From NCBI RefSeq assembly GCF_009727055.1, contig NC_052359.1, positions 17,174,685 through 17,238,684 of the forward strand: DNA of 64,000 nt, given 5' to 3'. The notes beneath the pieces are model-generated. The model ran no database searches. It was not told the origin of the DNA and was given only the letters and a program-made list of their open reading frames with translations. A program made the position numbers and the translations under genes. Shown here one piece after another: positions 1 to 11,426 of the stretch. Source of the DNA: Benincasa hispida (lineage: Eukaryota > Streptophyta > Magnoliopsida > Cucurbitales > Cucurbitaceae). Position 1 is the first letter of the stretch, and the number at the start of each line of letters is the position of its first letter.

Positions 1-394
1 GGTGTCTTCTCTCTTTTCTCGCCTCCGCCTTTTAAGTATAAGAAAACTATGAACAAAGGCTAACTATCTTCTATATGGTGAACTCTCTATATGGCTCAGC
101 TAGAAAATGGAATCGAACTCCTTTAACGAAGGTGGCCTTTGGCTTCAGGGTGAAGAGATTTTTCTCTTAAATGATTGCACTGATGGGATGTCATTAATTC
201 TTCGTCTGATGTGTCGAATAATTGTCACTGAAAAGTTGAGTATACTTGCCATAGTGTGTCGTTAATGGCTTGTCAACTAAATTCAGATTCGATCGTCATC
301 AGCTTTCTGTCCCATCGTGATTTATTAATCTTTCACCTTGATACGCCGGCTCTGTGCGGCCATCTTCTTGAGCAAATTTTCGCTAGCGCATACG
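1..394. other. Unassigned sequence at window start
   Basis: I recognise no gene or repeat in this stretch. It lies on the far side of the family A leader and is probably the continuation of the same minus-strand element, but no coding domain can be read on either strand. Positions about 350-394 resemble positions about 449-494 on the other side of the adapter junction, so the two sides come from related or identical source DNA. Confidence 0.3.
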
Positions 395-432
395 CTGTCT
401 CTTATACACATCTAGATGTGTATAAGAGACAG
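395..432. other. Transposase adapter junction (library artefact)
   Basis: Positions 395-413 read CTGTCTCTTATACACATCT, the 19-bp Tn5 mosaic end, and 414-432 are its exact reverse complement. Two mosaic ends back to back form the 38-bp circularisation junction of Nextera mate-pair libraries. It is not genomic. In translation it yields the well-known contaminant peptide SYTHLDVYKRQ, so any protein predicted across it is spurious. The sequences either side were brought together by circularisation and need not be adjacent in the genome. Confidence 0.98.
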
Positions 433-599
433 CCCGTATCCTTACAGTCGTCTCTATGCGGCCACCTTCTTGAGCAAATTTTTGCAAATGCATACGATCG
501 TATAGCCTCGTGGTTGCAATCTTTTAATGCGCTCGGACACTGAATTCCTTGGATCGCAACTCTACCTTGCGCCAACGCATTTTCTTGCACAAAATACAT

Positions 600-1190
600 A
601 AATTAGCTGCTTTAATGCGATGGACGCATGTGATCGCAATGTTCTAAACTTAATTCTTTTGGACAGGATTTTATATATTTTTACCGTCGCAATCCTTCAT
701 TGTTTTATATCTTTGTGCTGTAATAACGTGCATTTATGCCCGTTATCAACAATGCTACATGTTCGCTTAGTGTCCAACACTATCGTCCGGCCTCATCGTC
801 TAATGTTGGACAAATACAACACGATCGCTGAGCGCCATCGCATAGCGCCTTTTGTTGATCGTTTAGCGCATGCATAGCTACACGATCGTGTAGTGCTATT
901 GCATAGCATTTCAATGCATTGTTTAGCTACCGTACAAAGGTAAATGATCGTGTATTACTATCGCATAGCTCTTCAACGCATCATTTAGCTCCCACGCGAA
1001 GCTACACGATCGTGTAGTGCCATTGTATAGCACTTCAATGCATCGTTTAGCTCCCACAAGTACACGATCGTCTAGCGCACAACACTTCAATGCTCGAAGC
1101 TACATGATCGTCTAGCTTTTCTTCACATCGTCTAACGCTTGAAGCTAAATGATTGTCTAGCACTGAACCTCAACGACGATATGAAAGGCT
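600..1190. repeat. CGATCG palindrome array in A leader
   Basis: A degenerate short-period array built on ACGATCGT with flanking TAG/CTA. It includes two copies of the perfect 16-bp palindrome CTACACGATCGTGTAG, at 878-893 and 1002-1017, plus many one- or two-base variants, separated by phrases such as GCATAGC and TTCAATGCATCG. Similar arrays occur in the other Copia leaders of the window near 4.3, 9.9 and 61.5 kb. No coding potential. Confidence 0.8.
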
Positions 1191-1454
1191 GAAAAACTGG
1201 AATTTGCAACTCGACCTTCTTCACTTGTTTCTTCAATTACAGCTTAATTTCAACTCTAATGATTCCAAATAAATGATAGACTCTTGAGAACACATATAAG
1301 CTTATCAAACAAGAACCAATTACAAATTTAATCGAGAAATCAAAGAGAAATTAAAAACCAAACCTCAAAAAACCATATCAATACAAAAGTTTCATAAAAC
1401 TCATATAAAACACCTACCACACCAAAATTAAACCTAATTGAATGCTTAAATGAT

Positions 1455-1466
1455 GCTATGATACCA
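1455..1466 (-). other. Primer-binding site, Met-tRNA type (family A)
   Basis: On the minus strand this reads TGGTATCATAGC, two bases inside the LTR edge at 1469. It resembles the TGGTATCAGAGC site of plant retrotransposons, which pairs with the 3' end of initiator methionine tRNA. It fixes the orientation of the left-hand element. Confidence 0.7.
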
Positions 1467-1468
1467 AT

Positions 1469-1795
1469 TGTTGGATTGTACTAGCATACAGCGGAAGCAA
1501 CAAGGACTAATAAGCACTCTAATTCGTTAATTTTGGCTAAATATAAAGCATGCTCTTGCAGAAATAAATGGGTTTCAAGTGATACCTTTGAAGAACTCTT
1601 GAAATCTCGATTTACAGCTACAAATCTCTCCAGATCTTGTTGTAGACCACCACAAGATCTTCCCCACTATTCTCTTGGTGCTCTAGATTGAGTTGTGGGA
1701 CTCAAAATAAGCTGGAATCAAGGGAACTTAGAGAATAGCTCAGCAGCAACCCACTTGAAGAACTCTTTCTTCAACCCGAATTTTTAGCAAAATTC
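1469..1795 (-). mobile_element. Family A LTR, 3' part only (minus strand)
   Basis: About 325 bp matching the reverse complement of the last part of the A LTR (compare 60840-61113 on the plus strand and 43342-43660 on the minus strand). It begins with TG at 1469, which is the CA end of the LTR on the minus strand, next to the primer site. The rest of this LTR is missing: at about 1795 the sequence switches to a plus-strand A LTR. Confidence 0.75.
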
Positions 1796-3553
1796 TATAA
1801 CTCACAGTTCGTGTTAAACATTCTATTTATCAATAATAATGACTTGTTGATTTTGCATCTTATTATGAAAATCCAATAAACATACCTTTGGTTATAGTCT
1901 GCATACTGTAACTTTATGTAGTAACATACACAAGATCAAGTTAACAGTATACAACTTAAATGGTTTAATAAGTATATGGATAAAATTAGGTATCTCATCC
2001 TGGTAACACTATTGGATGCAACCTACACTGTAGTTGTTACAAGAAGTTGTAAATTGTTACAATCGATGTGATCCATAAATCGTTCATGTTGAGACATGTG
2101 AGTGGGGGCATCCAATGCAATGAGTTTGCATATAGACTGGACCACGAAAATAGTCACTTTTCTTTATAATGACCGTTTACTGTTAAAACTGACTATTTCA
2201 TTTATCATATAACCTAGGTTAACTCGATCTTAATCCTGAGCTAGCTATGAACTCCTGTTTGTTTGGGATTATCCTTTGATTTGCAAACGGTGAGAGTAGT
2301 CCAACAACACTGCTCAATAAGCTTCACATTTTGGGGATAAGATCGGATGAATAGCTAGGGTCATAGCCTTGCAAGATGGAATTCACTCCTACCCGATTTA
2401 AGGTTAGCAGATAGATTGTTCTCTTAAGTACTAATTCAAAGTCTTGAACAATCGAGGCCTTGCCTTCTCATGATAGAGAAAGGATTTGATTCATAGGGAT
2501 TATGAATCAGAATTGTTCATTAGAGGGTCAGTGGAAACTTAAGGAACAAGATGTATTCATAGGGGTAAAACGGTTATTTAGACCCAGTTGTTATTACGAA
2601 CAACTTGTGAATGATCGACTTATTAATTATGGTTATAAAGTAGACATAATATATCTACAGTGAGAGGAGTTCAACTATGGGCTATAGTGGAGTGTCCCAT
2701 TGGTTAACGAATGGGGTTTAGATCGATCTAATATGTTTAGCCGATTAATCTCGAATTGTAGAAGCTCATGATCTGTAGGTCCACGAGGTCCCTCTACTAT
2801 CTCATAAATGGTTAAGCTTTAGAGTAGCTTGAGAAATTAATTTAAAACGTTCAAAATAAAATTAAATGCATTAGAAGAATATATATTTAAATATGATTTA
2901 AATATATGAAGATGGTTTTGTGAAAAAATAATTTAAGATTTGATATTAAATTAATTAATATTTTTTAATTAATTTCTGAAAATAATTTTAGAAAATTAAT
3001 TTTTAAGTTTTAAAATCAAAATTTTGATTTTAAGATAAAATTGGAAAATAGGAAAACATGCACAAAATGTTTTTTTCATGGTTTTTCATTATCATCTTCT
3101 TCATGGTCACACAAAATCCACTTTCTCTTCTTCATAAGCATGAGGTACAAGCCATGCACATTTCTTCTTATGCATGTTCATTTGCAATAAATAAAGAACA
3201 ATAGAGTGTTTTTGATGTAATGCATTCTACAGAAATTTTGAAAGAAAAATTCGGCTGAAGAAGAGTTCTTCAAAACTGAGTGTTGTGAGCTTCTACTTAC
3301 ATTTTACATTGCTTCAAGATGATCTTGAGTCCCACAACTCGGTCTAAAGCTCCAAGAGGATAGTGGGGAAGATCTTGAGGTGGTTCACGGTGATCTTTGG
3401 AGAAGATTGCTACTGATTGATCAAGATCTTAAAGAGTTCTACAAAGGTATGATCCAAAACCCTTTTATTTAGATGAGCATGCTTTAGTTTCTACCAGAAT
3501 TAGTGAATTTGAATGTTTATTGATCCTTGTTACTTCTGCTGCATGTTATTACA
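1796..3553 (+). mobile_element. Family A LTR, near complete (plus strand)
   Basis: This aligns by eye along its length with the A LTR at 59267-61113: a shared start region (complement of the tail near 57326), the block with TGGTAACACTATTGGATGC, an AT-rich section at 2830-3050, and the end block with TCTTGAGTCCCACAACT and GTGGGGAAGATCTTGAGG. The first 15-25 bp are missing at the head-to-head junction. It ends at ATTACA and is followed at once by a B LTR fragment, not by a primer site, so it is a truncated or recombined solo LTR. Confidence 0.75.
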
Positions 3554-3910
3554 CTTTTACACCTCCAACCAAAATAGCCAAAGTCAACCACTCTCGGGTT
3601 CTCACACCGAGAATACCAAGGTAACTAAGTGGTAGTGCCCTCTACCTTTTGGTTCGAGTTGCGTTGCTGCTTGTAGCTGTTTAAGGAAGTTCGTGTTGTT
3701 CGACACGTTCGTGAATGCTTGAGGGATTTACTTGAAGAAAAGTTCTTCAAAGGTATAATATCTAAACTTTTGTTTATTTATTCAAAAGCATGTTGTAATT
3801 TATGTCTTATGCATAACCTGTTTGTTTTACTGTAAATGTATGCGTTCAATCGAAATAGGATTTGGACGACCCGCTTCCGCTCAAAGGTTCTCTATAATAG
3901 AGTTCCTTCA
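3554..3910 (+). mobile_element. Family B LTR, 3' end fragment
   Basis: The last roughly 350 bp of a Copia B LTR, closely matching 42960-43306, including GAAGAAAAGTTCTTCAAAGG and the terminal AGAGTTCCTTCA. The upstream 1.6 kb of this LTR is absent; the A LTR abuts it. The primer site follows immediately, so it is the remains of a 5' LTR. Confidence 0.8.
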
Positions 3911-3924
3911 ATTGGTATCAGAGC
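3911..3924 (+). other. Primer-binding site, Met-tRNA type (family B)
   Basis: ATTGGTATCAGAGC directly after the LTR end at 3910. TGGTATCAGAGC is the standard plant initiator-Met-tRNA primer site, which starts minus-strand DNA synthesis. Confidence 0.9.
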
Positions 3925-4915
3925 ATGTTGTGTTCTGAATTCCAAATTCCATTTTCTATATTGAATTTGTTTATTGAATTCATTTATAGTTTGGTGGGTT
4001 TTAAGTTTTTGCACAACATTTAATCGTTAAATGTATGTGGATGTTGTTGATGGATAATTTTGGGATAGTTGTCTCTGTTTATGGCTTTCCTTTTACCTTT
4101 ACAAACGTTAATTTGTAAAGGCCCCGGTGTTTTTGGGCATAATTTCTTGCAATAGAGTATGTATTCGTCTTGTATTTTGAGCCGTTCTTGAAGCAGCAGA
4201 CGCAAGAGTTGCAGTTCATTTTGATGGAGAAGACGAAATGGTGGTCGCATCATGTAGCTTAAGCTAGACGATCGTATAGATTTGGCAATGTGTTCGTGCA
4301 GAATTTTTTATACGATCGTGTAGCATCTGCTAAACAATTGCATAACTAATGCGACGTGATCGTGTAAAAGTTTGCACGATCGTGTTGCGTTGGCTGCATG
4401 ATCGCATAGACGCTTGAGGGATAAATGATCGTGCGGTATTTGATACTCGACGCAAGGCATGCGTGCTAAACGATCGTGTAGGCTATCATGCTCATTGCAT
4501 AGTCAGTAGCTACATGATCACATAGTATACGATACTCAACGCTTTCTAATCGATCATGTAGACTATCATGCTCATCACATAGTATTTAGCTACACGATCG
4601 CATGACATGCGTTACTCGAGGCACACTACACGATCGCGTGGACTTTCATGCTCATTGAATAGTCCAAAGCTACGCGATCAGAAGGTTTGCTACATGATCA
4701 AGCTATGAGGCTTCAAGGCGAGGGCTTGAAGACCCAATTCACCTATTCCGAACCAGTTGACTCAAACTCTTGTAAAAGATTAGCCTTTTTTCTTCCTAGT
4801 TTTTGAGATATACTATCCCGATCCATCAAATTTTATTAAATATGCATGTGATGTATGTTTATCTTATATGTCGTAATGAATGTCATATAGCTTTAAAAAC
4901 CCCACCATTGGTTAT
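3925..4915 (+). mobile_element. Copia B leader, first part
   Basis: Untranslated leader downstream of the primer site, homologous to 9555-10370. Shared landmarks are a TTTTTGGGCATA block near 4130, the palindrome array at 4255-4720, and a CCCACCATTGGTTAT block at the end. It is interrupted at 4916 by a C-family solo LTR and resumes at 6530. No ORF of note. Confidence 0.75.
4255..4720. repeat. CGATCG palindrome array in B leader
   Basis: At least six ACGATCG cores and many near matches (ATGATCG, GTGATCG) within 465 bp, alternating with GCTCATTGCATAGT-type phrases. Same motif and position, a few hundred bases after the primer site, as in the 9.84-10.17 kb leader. Confidence 0.8.
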
Positions 4916-6529
4916 TGTTTGTTGGAAAGGAAGGAAAATAAATATACTTGTCTTATGTTATGCGTTAATCTCCATGCATTGACGGTCATGCGTTGGACTA
5001 GAAAATATGAAATATGCGTTAAGCTCGTATGCAATGACCTTGCATTCCTATCACAAGTTTTCTCGCCAAGTATAACGAGAATGCAATTTTCTCGGGATGA
5101 TCCCAGGTCAAACATAGGGACTTGTAACTAAATCGTGTTTGTGAAGTGATGCGTTTGAGGCGATGAATAAAAGTAAAAAGACATAAGTTAAAGGACTATG
5201 CATTACTCCTACTCCTAACTAAACAGATTGAGTAATGGAAGTTTAACTATGAGAATTGGTAGAGATGTAGCACCTATTCACGCATAATAATGTCCATTAT
5301 GTTTGGTCGCTCGAGTAATCCCAGCTCGCCACACTAACGCGTCGCACACCTCTCGGTGGCCAGCCACATGCCTATATCTTTATAATGCATGGTTGCGTCG
5401 AGCATAAGATCATGTCTATCTCTAAGAACAAGGCTTACTCTGCTTTAGTATGTTCCACTACTTACCTTCTCAGGCAGTTAGTTGTGGCTAATCAGCTCAA
5501 GACAAGCATTGTGATAGCTCATAGACAAGCGCTGCTATAGCCTCACACCAAGCGAAGAGGATTAACTCACTATACTTGTGCAATGCACACCTCTCGGTGG
5601 GTTGCTACATGTGTCCCATCTCTAGGCTGCACAATTGAGTATGTAACTGTCTTCGATATTTAACTAAATGATGAATGTAGATGATGATAGAAAAGAAGAA
5701 GATGATGAAGATGGTGTTGAAGGAACTAAGATAAGTATTGATTACAAACTGTATTAATGTCTTGAGCCAAAATGTAATACAATACAAAGATAAGAAGAGA
5801 AGTGGAAGGTTAGATGAAAACAATCTCTCACTTTTCATATGAAATGCGTCAAGCTGCTGATGGTTCCATGGATGGATGGTGGAGAAATCTCTTTTGAGCT
5901 CTATCTCCGACGTAACTCTGGTCGTCACTCGGAATGGGTTGTGGAGGTGAAGAATCCTCAATGGAAATCTTGCTCATGCTCTCATCTGTGATCACAAGAA
6001 TCTGCCTTAGGGTAGAAGCTCGGATGTTTTGAAGTGAAGATCCAAGGTGCTATTTATGGAGCTTAAATGCTAATAACATGATGGTTGCATTCTTACTCAC
6101 TACTACCTTTGTCGCGGTATGGACAATGTCAACATCACCTTATCTTGTTGATACTCCTAAGGTATGTGTTTAAGCTTGTTTCTTCTAAAGTGTCAACACA
6201 TTCCACCCACTTGGCAATCAATTTTCCATTACGATTATCACTCTATGGATGCAACATTCCATGCGGCGAACTAGTCTTTATGAACCTTTGCATGTGGTTA
6301 TTCTTGCGGTGGATTAAGGTCAACGCGTGTGGTCAATCCCTACAACGGCTTAAAAAATAGACGCTTTAATGCATAATAACGTATGATATAAGGTTAGTAA
6401 GGATTTCTGATGCTGGTCGACGCAAGCTCACTTTTTCACATAAATTCTTGGTATTATTGACACATATTCTTCTTAGTAGCCCTCATAATTCTAAGAGGCT
6501 ACAATAGCTTGTATTTCTACAAGTTATCT
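4916..6529 (-). mobile_element. Family C (Gypsy) solo LTR, minus strand
   Basis: The right end ATTTCTACAAGTTAT is the family C LTR terminus seen at 31279, 38841 and 47916, here with the final CA mutated to CT. The left end starts with TG at 4916. Inside are the C-family signatures: the CACAAGTTTTCTCG block followed by the GATCCCAGGTC block, and CACACCTCTCGGTGG. The flanks are contiguous Copia leader (compare 10340-10380). GTTAT before and ATTAT after may be a decayed 5-bp target duplication. Confidence 0.7.
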
Positions 6530-6857
6530 ATTATGCATTTATTTCATGCATCATTTTATATTATTAATGTTATAATATATTATTATGCTTCATTGAATTA
6601 CATAAAGCATGTTCATGCATCATATAATATAAGAGTTATAATATATGCATGCATTAAAGCATATCCATGCATCATTTTTATTATAAATGTTATAATATAA
6701 AGTTCTATGTATGTATGGAATGTATGCTTAGTTCATTACTTTATTAGATAAAAGTTATATATACTAGTAATGAATGAACATTGAATGAAGCATGGCACTA
6801 TTTTAGGTTAATTTATAAAGGTTATAAATAACTTATGTATGTCTAGCTAGCAGGTTA
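6530..6857 (+). mobile_element. Copia B leader, second part, AT-rich
   Basis: Continuation of the leader after the solo LTR. It matches 10370-10650, including repeated phrases such as ATGCATCATATAATATAAG and AATGAATGAACATTG. The leader jumps to the middle of pol at about 6855, so the gag, protease and integrase regions of this copy have been deleted. Confidence 0.65.
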
Positions 6858-7514
6858 AATCCACCTCAAGTGTTGAGGGATCCTCGACGTAGTGGGAGGG
6901 TTGCAAATCCACCTATTCGCTATATGGGTTTAACTGAAATCCTCGCTATGGTAGCTGATGGCGAGATTGAGGATCCATCTTCTTACAATAAGGCAATGAA
7001 GGATCTTGACAGAGATGAATGGATTAAAGCCATGGATCTTGAAATGGACTCTATGTACTTCAATTCAGTTTGGGATATTGTAGATCAACCTAATGGGGAT
7101 AAACCTATAGGTTGTAAATGGATTTACAAGAGGAAATGGGATGCTGATAGGAAGGTGCAAACCTTCAAGGCTAGACTAATGGCAAAGGGTTATACCCAGG
7201 TAGAGGGAGTCGACTATGAGGAGAATTTCTCACCTGTTTCCATGCTGAAGTCTATCCAGATCCTCCTATCCATTACCTCATATTATGACTATAAGATATG
7301 GCAAATGGATGTAAACACTGCTTTTCTGAATGGCAATGTTGAGGAGAACATTTATATGGTGCAAACCAAGGGATTCATATTTCAAGGTCAAGAGCAGAAG
7401 GTTTTCAAGCTAAATCGGTCCATTTGTGGACTAAAACAGGCAGCTCGATCTTGGAATATAAGGTTTGATACTATGACTAAATCTTATGGCTTTGATTAGA
7501 ATGTTAATGAGCCT
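6858..7514 (+). pseudogene. Copia polyprotein fragment: RT N-terminal half
   Basis: Open frame of about 209 residues from 6870 covering the integrase-RT linker (RRSGRVANPPIRYMGL) and the N-terminal half of Copia reverse transcriptase: KPIGCKWIYKRKWDAD, FKARLMAKGYTQVEGVDYEE, and the catalytic-aspartate motif WQMDVNTAFLNGN. It ends at a TAG after SYGFD and then at the LTR start at 7515, before the YVDD box, RNase H and everything downstream. It cannot be functional: no start region, no gag, protease or integrase, and half an RT. It parallels the RT at 38847-39467. Confidence 0.9.
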
Positions 7515-9540
7515 TGTTTGGGATTGGTGTCCTAATTCTCCTAGAGTCTCGTTGTTTGTAATGATACACATTGTTTGATAAATAAAATAATTGTTATTTC
7601 ATTATGGCTTTTACTCATATCCAATAAACAAAGATCCTTGGTTATCTTATGTGAACTTAAGCATGTATATGTGATATATAAGTGGATCATGCCTTAAATG
7701 ATAACCTAAATAGGTCTGCAGTATAACGATTAAGGTTGGATACCTGATACTAGTGACACTATGGATACGACTCGCTTTGTACAGGTTTGCAAGTGTTGTG
7801 AACTATTACAGATGGTAGATCCTGACCATTCATATAGAGACGTGTGAGTGGGGGTATCCTATACAAAGAGTTTGTATAAGACCAGACCACGAGATGACTA
7901 GACTCTATATATAATGTCGTTGATACTAGAGACTTACATCTCACCTAAACGACCATAGGTGACACGACCTCAATCCTGAGTGTTTTGGTAACTCCTGTCT
8001 TTGAGGGCGGTCCTTTGATTAGTATGGGTGAGAGTGGCTAGATTGCCATCTCAACATGCCTACCTTTTTGGGATCTTGTCTGATCTGTGAGTTGGGAATT
8101 CAATCCACAAGATGGAATTCACTCATTTCCCAAAGCAGGGATAAGTAGAGAGATTTCTCCTTTAAGGGCTGATTCCGGGGCTTGAACATAGGGGCCATAA
8201 CTTCTCTTTAGAAGAAAGGACTCAGTCATAGTAGGACTATGACTTATGTTCATTAGAGGGATCATTGGTACTTAAGGAGTTAGATGTAACTACAGGGGCA
8301 TAACGATTATTGGTCGAGCTGTACCTACGTGTGATCTGTGAATGGTTGTCGCACAGCTGATTAGTTAAGATGGACACATAATATATCTGTGGTAAGTAGA
8401 GTTCAGCTGTCAGTCTTTAGTTGAGTGTCTGGCAGTTAATGGATGGTGGATCCCGTGACTAAAGAGTTTAGTCAGTTATTCACGTACGGTTGGAGCTTCG
8501 AGCTACAGGTTCATAATATATCTGTGCTAATGGAATTCACTCCTTCCACGAAACAGGGGTAAGTATATAGATTGCTCCCTTAAAGCCTGATTCCGAGGCT
8601 TGAACGATGTGGCGCCACACATTTTCTAATGGCTCGAGAGGTGTTCACTTATAATAGGACTATGATGTATTGTTCATTAGAGAAATCAGTGATACTTAAG
8701 GGCTAGATGTAACTACAGGTACAAAGTGGTAAATTGGCCCAATTGTACTTACGAGCGATCTATGAAGGGTTATCGTACTGTTGATTGGTTATATCCAATG
8801 GACATAGAAATTTATCTGTAGTGAGAAGAGTGTAGCTGTCAGTCTTTAGTGGAGTGCCCGATAGTTAACGGATGGTGGATTTTGTGATTAAAGAGTTTAG
8901 TCAGTTATTCACGTACCATTGGAGCTTCAAGCTACAGGTCCATAACTGAAGGATAAAATGAAAAGAGTTTTCATTTTATGAACAATCACTTCATTAGTGA
9001 ATTACTAGTCATTTTGCTTATGAGAGACTACACGATAGCCCTCACGAGAGACTAAACGATCGAGCGAGATTTGTTAAACGATTGTGTAAACGATCTAGCG
9101 TGAGACTAGCATGAGACTAAATGATCGTGTAAAGGATTGAGCAAGATTTATTAAATGATCAAGTACTCTCAGTCTATGCGATAGACAGAACCTTTCTCCC
9201 ACTTACTTGATCATGTACTTCGATCGTTTTCTTCCTACTTCCCTCTACAAAATTCACATAGAGCCCACACCTCCTGGATTCTCACTCCAAGAATACCAAT
9301 GTTGCTAATTGGTAGTGTTGAGGGGTTGTTGTTCGTGGATCAGACAGTTCGTGATTGCTAGACAATTGGGTGGACGATGTTCACGAGAGTGAGATATTTC
9401 CAGAAGAAGAGTTCTTCAAAGGTATGTCTCTCAATTAGTTTTGTATTTGCTTCTTGTATGTTTGTGAATGCATTCTTTCACAATGGGCTTGGAAAGATAT
9501 TGCTTTCGCTCACTAGTTCTCTTGGATAAGAGTTCCTTCA
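7515..9540 (+). mobile_element. Family B (Copia) LTR, full length
   Basis: Starts TGTTTGGGATTGG and ends CTTCA at 9540; 2026 bp. The order of blocks matches the B LTR at 41293-43306: GATCATGCCTTAAATGATAACC, GACACTATGGATA, AGTGGGGGTATCC, AATCCTGAGTG, GTTATTCACGTAC. A primer site follows at 9541, so it is a 5' LTR. It starts in the middle of an RT sequence, consistent with insertion there. It contains a 418-bp internal duplication and, near 9000-9230, CGATCG-type motifs. Confidence 0.85.
8112..8946 (+). repeat. 418-bp tandem duplication inside B LTR
   Basis: ATGGAATTCACTC at 8112 recurs at 8530, and the succeeding 418 bp repeat in order: GATTCCGGGGCTTGAAC versus GATTCCGAGGCTTGAAC, GTCAGTCTTTAGT, GGATGGTGGAT, and TTAGTCAGTTATTCACGTAC. 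The copies differ by many substitutions, so the duplication is old or was made between diverged LTRs. The B LTR at 41293 has one copy. Confidence 0.8.
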
Positions 9541-9554
9541 ATTAGTATCAGAGC
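9541..9554 (+). other. Primer-binding site variant (family B)
   Basis: ATTAGTATCAGAGC immediately after the LTR; one base differs from the ATTGGTATCAGAGC at 3911. Met-tRNA-type primer site, slightly decayed. Confidence 0.85.
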
Positions 9555-9839
9555 CAAGTTCTAATATTCCAAATTCATTGCTTTATTGAATTGCATTTAC
9601 ATTATTGGTGGGTGTTAAGTATGATTACATTATGTTTAAGTGTTAAATGTATTTGTGGATGTGGATTAATGGAGTTTTTCGGATGATTGCCTCTGATTAA
9701 TGACTTCTTTTACATTTCAAAGTTATTTGTAAGGGCCCCTGTGTTTTTGGGCATATTAACTTGCTATCGAGTCGCTCATGATGAAGTTTCAAAGAATAGA
9801 GATGCATTTTACTAGGAAGAAGAAGACCAAGAGTTGGTC

Positions 9840-10170
9840 AGATGTGTAAACGATGGGGGTAAACGATGGTTGAGTATAGGATACTCGTTGCATGCGCGTG
9901 CCCTAAACGATCGTGTAGGCCAGCATGCTTCATTGCATAGTCATTAGCTACACGATCACTCGGTAAGTGCTACTTAGCGCTTGCTCTTCAATCGTCTAGA
10001 TGATCATACTTCATAGCATAGTAGTCATTTACACGATCGTTTAGGCTTGCGTTTAAACTTGGTGCACTGCACGATCGAGTGACCTTAATGCTTCATCGTA
10101 TAGTCTAAGGTACTCGATCGTTGTTACACGATCATGGTTACTCGACCAACTTTGCTAGACGATCACAAAG
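9840..10170. repeat. CGATCG palindrome array in leader
   Basis: ACGATCG cores and near variants (TCGATCG, ACGATCA) roughly every 25-40 bp, with phrases TGCTTCATTGCATAGTC that parallel the 4.3-4.7 kb array. No coding potential. Confidence 0.75.
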
Positions 10171-11253
10171 AAGGCTTCACCCAGGCATTTCAAGACCCGG
10201 TTCGCTTGTTGAACCGGTTTAATAGATAAGATTTATTTTTGATTTTTTAGGCTAATCATCCCGGTCCATTAATTTTGGTGAATGTACATGAGATGTATGT
10301 TTTTATTATATGTCATATAATATGCCATATAGATTGAAATCCCACCATAGGTTATGCATTTGTCATGCATCATCTCTGTATTGAGTTATGACATAATAGT
10401 TTGCATGATTAAATTACATAAGAGCATGTTCATGCATCATATAATATAAGAGTTATATTTATCCATGTATTAAGCATATTCATGCATCATCTTTATATTA
10501 TAAATATTATAGTATAAGGGTGTATGGAAGCATGTATGCTTAGTTCATTACTTTTTATATTAGAGTTATATATAGTAATGAATGAACATTGCATGAAGAA
10601 TGACACATAGGTTAAATTTATAAGAGTTATAAATACCTAGTCCAGCTTAGCAATGTGATTGATTTTGGTTGTTTCCTTGTATAAGTGTTATAATGGAAAT
10701 TAGAACTAAAAACAATAAGAAAGACATGCATGCAAACTTAGGCTTGAATCATGTTTTAAAAGAGTTTTAAAATTTGATGGAGATAGATCTAATATCACGG
10801 TTCTAATAAGATTAGAAACCTAAGGTTTAATCTTTTAGTCTGTTTAATAGGATTAAATTGACTAATAAAAGATTAAATTTATACCAAATCTATCTATAAA
10901 GGACCGTTTGTCTAAGGCGGGTTTTGTCTAGGCTGGGGGTACTTAAGCTGACAGAAACAGAACCTACCTAGAAAGGTGAATTAGATAGATTTGATGCATG
11001 CATGCAAATTTGATGATAGTTCGTTAAAGCGTTTAATGGGACTTGATTCGAACTTGTTTAATTATCAAAAGCTAGAGTTGTTTTTTACCAAATTAAACAT
11101 AAGCTTAGATAAAATCAGTAGTCAGATTGTCTAAGTTAATCAATCCCTAGGTAGAACATTTAGTAGGAGGTACTTGAGGTATATGATACTTCACTTAAAT
11201 CTCTTCACGTTTCTCCCTAATGTTCACACAGTTAGATCTATCCTCGGCCTCGA

Positions 11254-11426
11254 GGCACCCTTAGAGTGTCCCGCTAAAGGATGGTGTTTAGGTATTTCAA
11301 TACCAAGGTGAATGGAGAGAATGTTCATAGTAAGTGGGAGTGAGACGTGTGACAACATATCCCACGATATCTCTCATTAGGTTCGATAACGTTTTGTGCA
11401 TCGCCTCGACGCACCGTAGAAGTGTC
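11254..11426 (+). repeat. Repeated small hairpin in Copia leader
   Basis: GGCAC-CCTTAGA-GTGTC at 11254-11270 and GCAC-CGTAGAA-GTGTC near 11411-11426 can each fold into a 4-5 bp stem (one G-U pair allowed) with a 7-nt loop. The counterpart leader at 63031 and 63194 has GTCAC...GTGAC at the matching positions, so the stem is kept while its bases change. Confidence 0.45.

Larger units (their letters stand above)
433..1468 (-). mobile_element. Family A retrotransposon leader (minus strand)
   Basis: The stretch from about 1190 to 1468 is the reverse complement of the segment following the family A LTR at 59267-61113, including the purine-rich block about 150-250 bp inside the element. It is therefore the untranslated leader just inside a 5' LTR on the minus strand. 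Its distal half is the CGATCG palindrome array listed separately. No gag coding sequence is reached before the window edge. Confidence 0.7.

Noticed and set aside
256..543. 95-residue ORF and its antisense partner at 402-599
   Set aside because: Both are read through the 38-bp adapter junction; the central peptide is translated transposase adapter.
600..1190. CRISPR-like or satellite array
   Set aside because: Units are irregular in length and sequence, with no constant repeat or unique spacers, in plant retrotransposon leaders. It is a degenerate motif array.
5605..5961. 118-residue minus-strand ORF with hydrophobic stretch
   Set aside because: It is inside a solo C-family LTR and is not open in the other C LTRs.
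6530..6840. AT-rich block as a replication origin or matrix attachment site
   Set aside because: It is homologous to the Copia leader at 10370-10650; AT content alone is not evidence.
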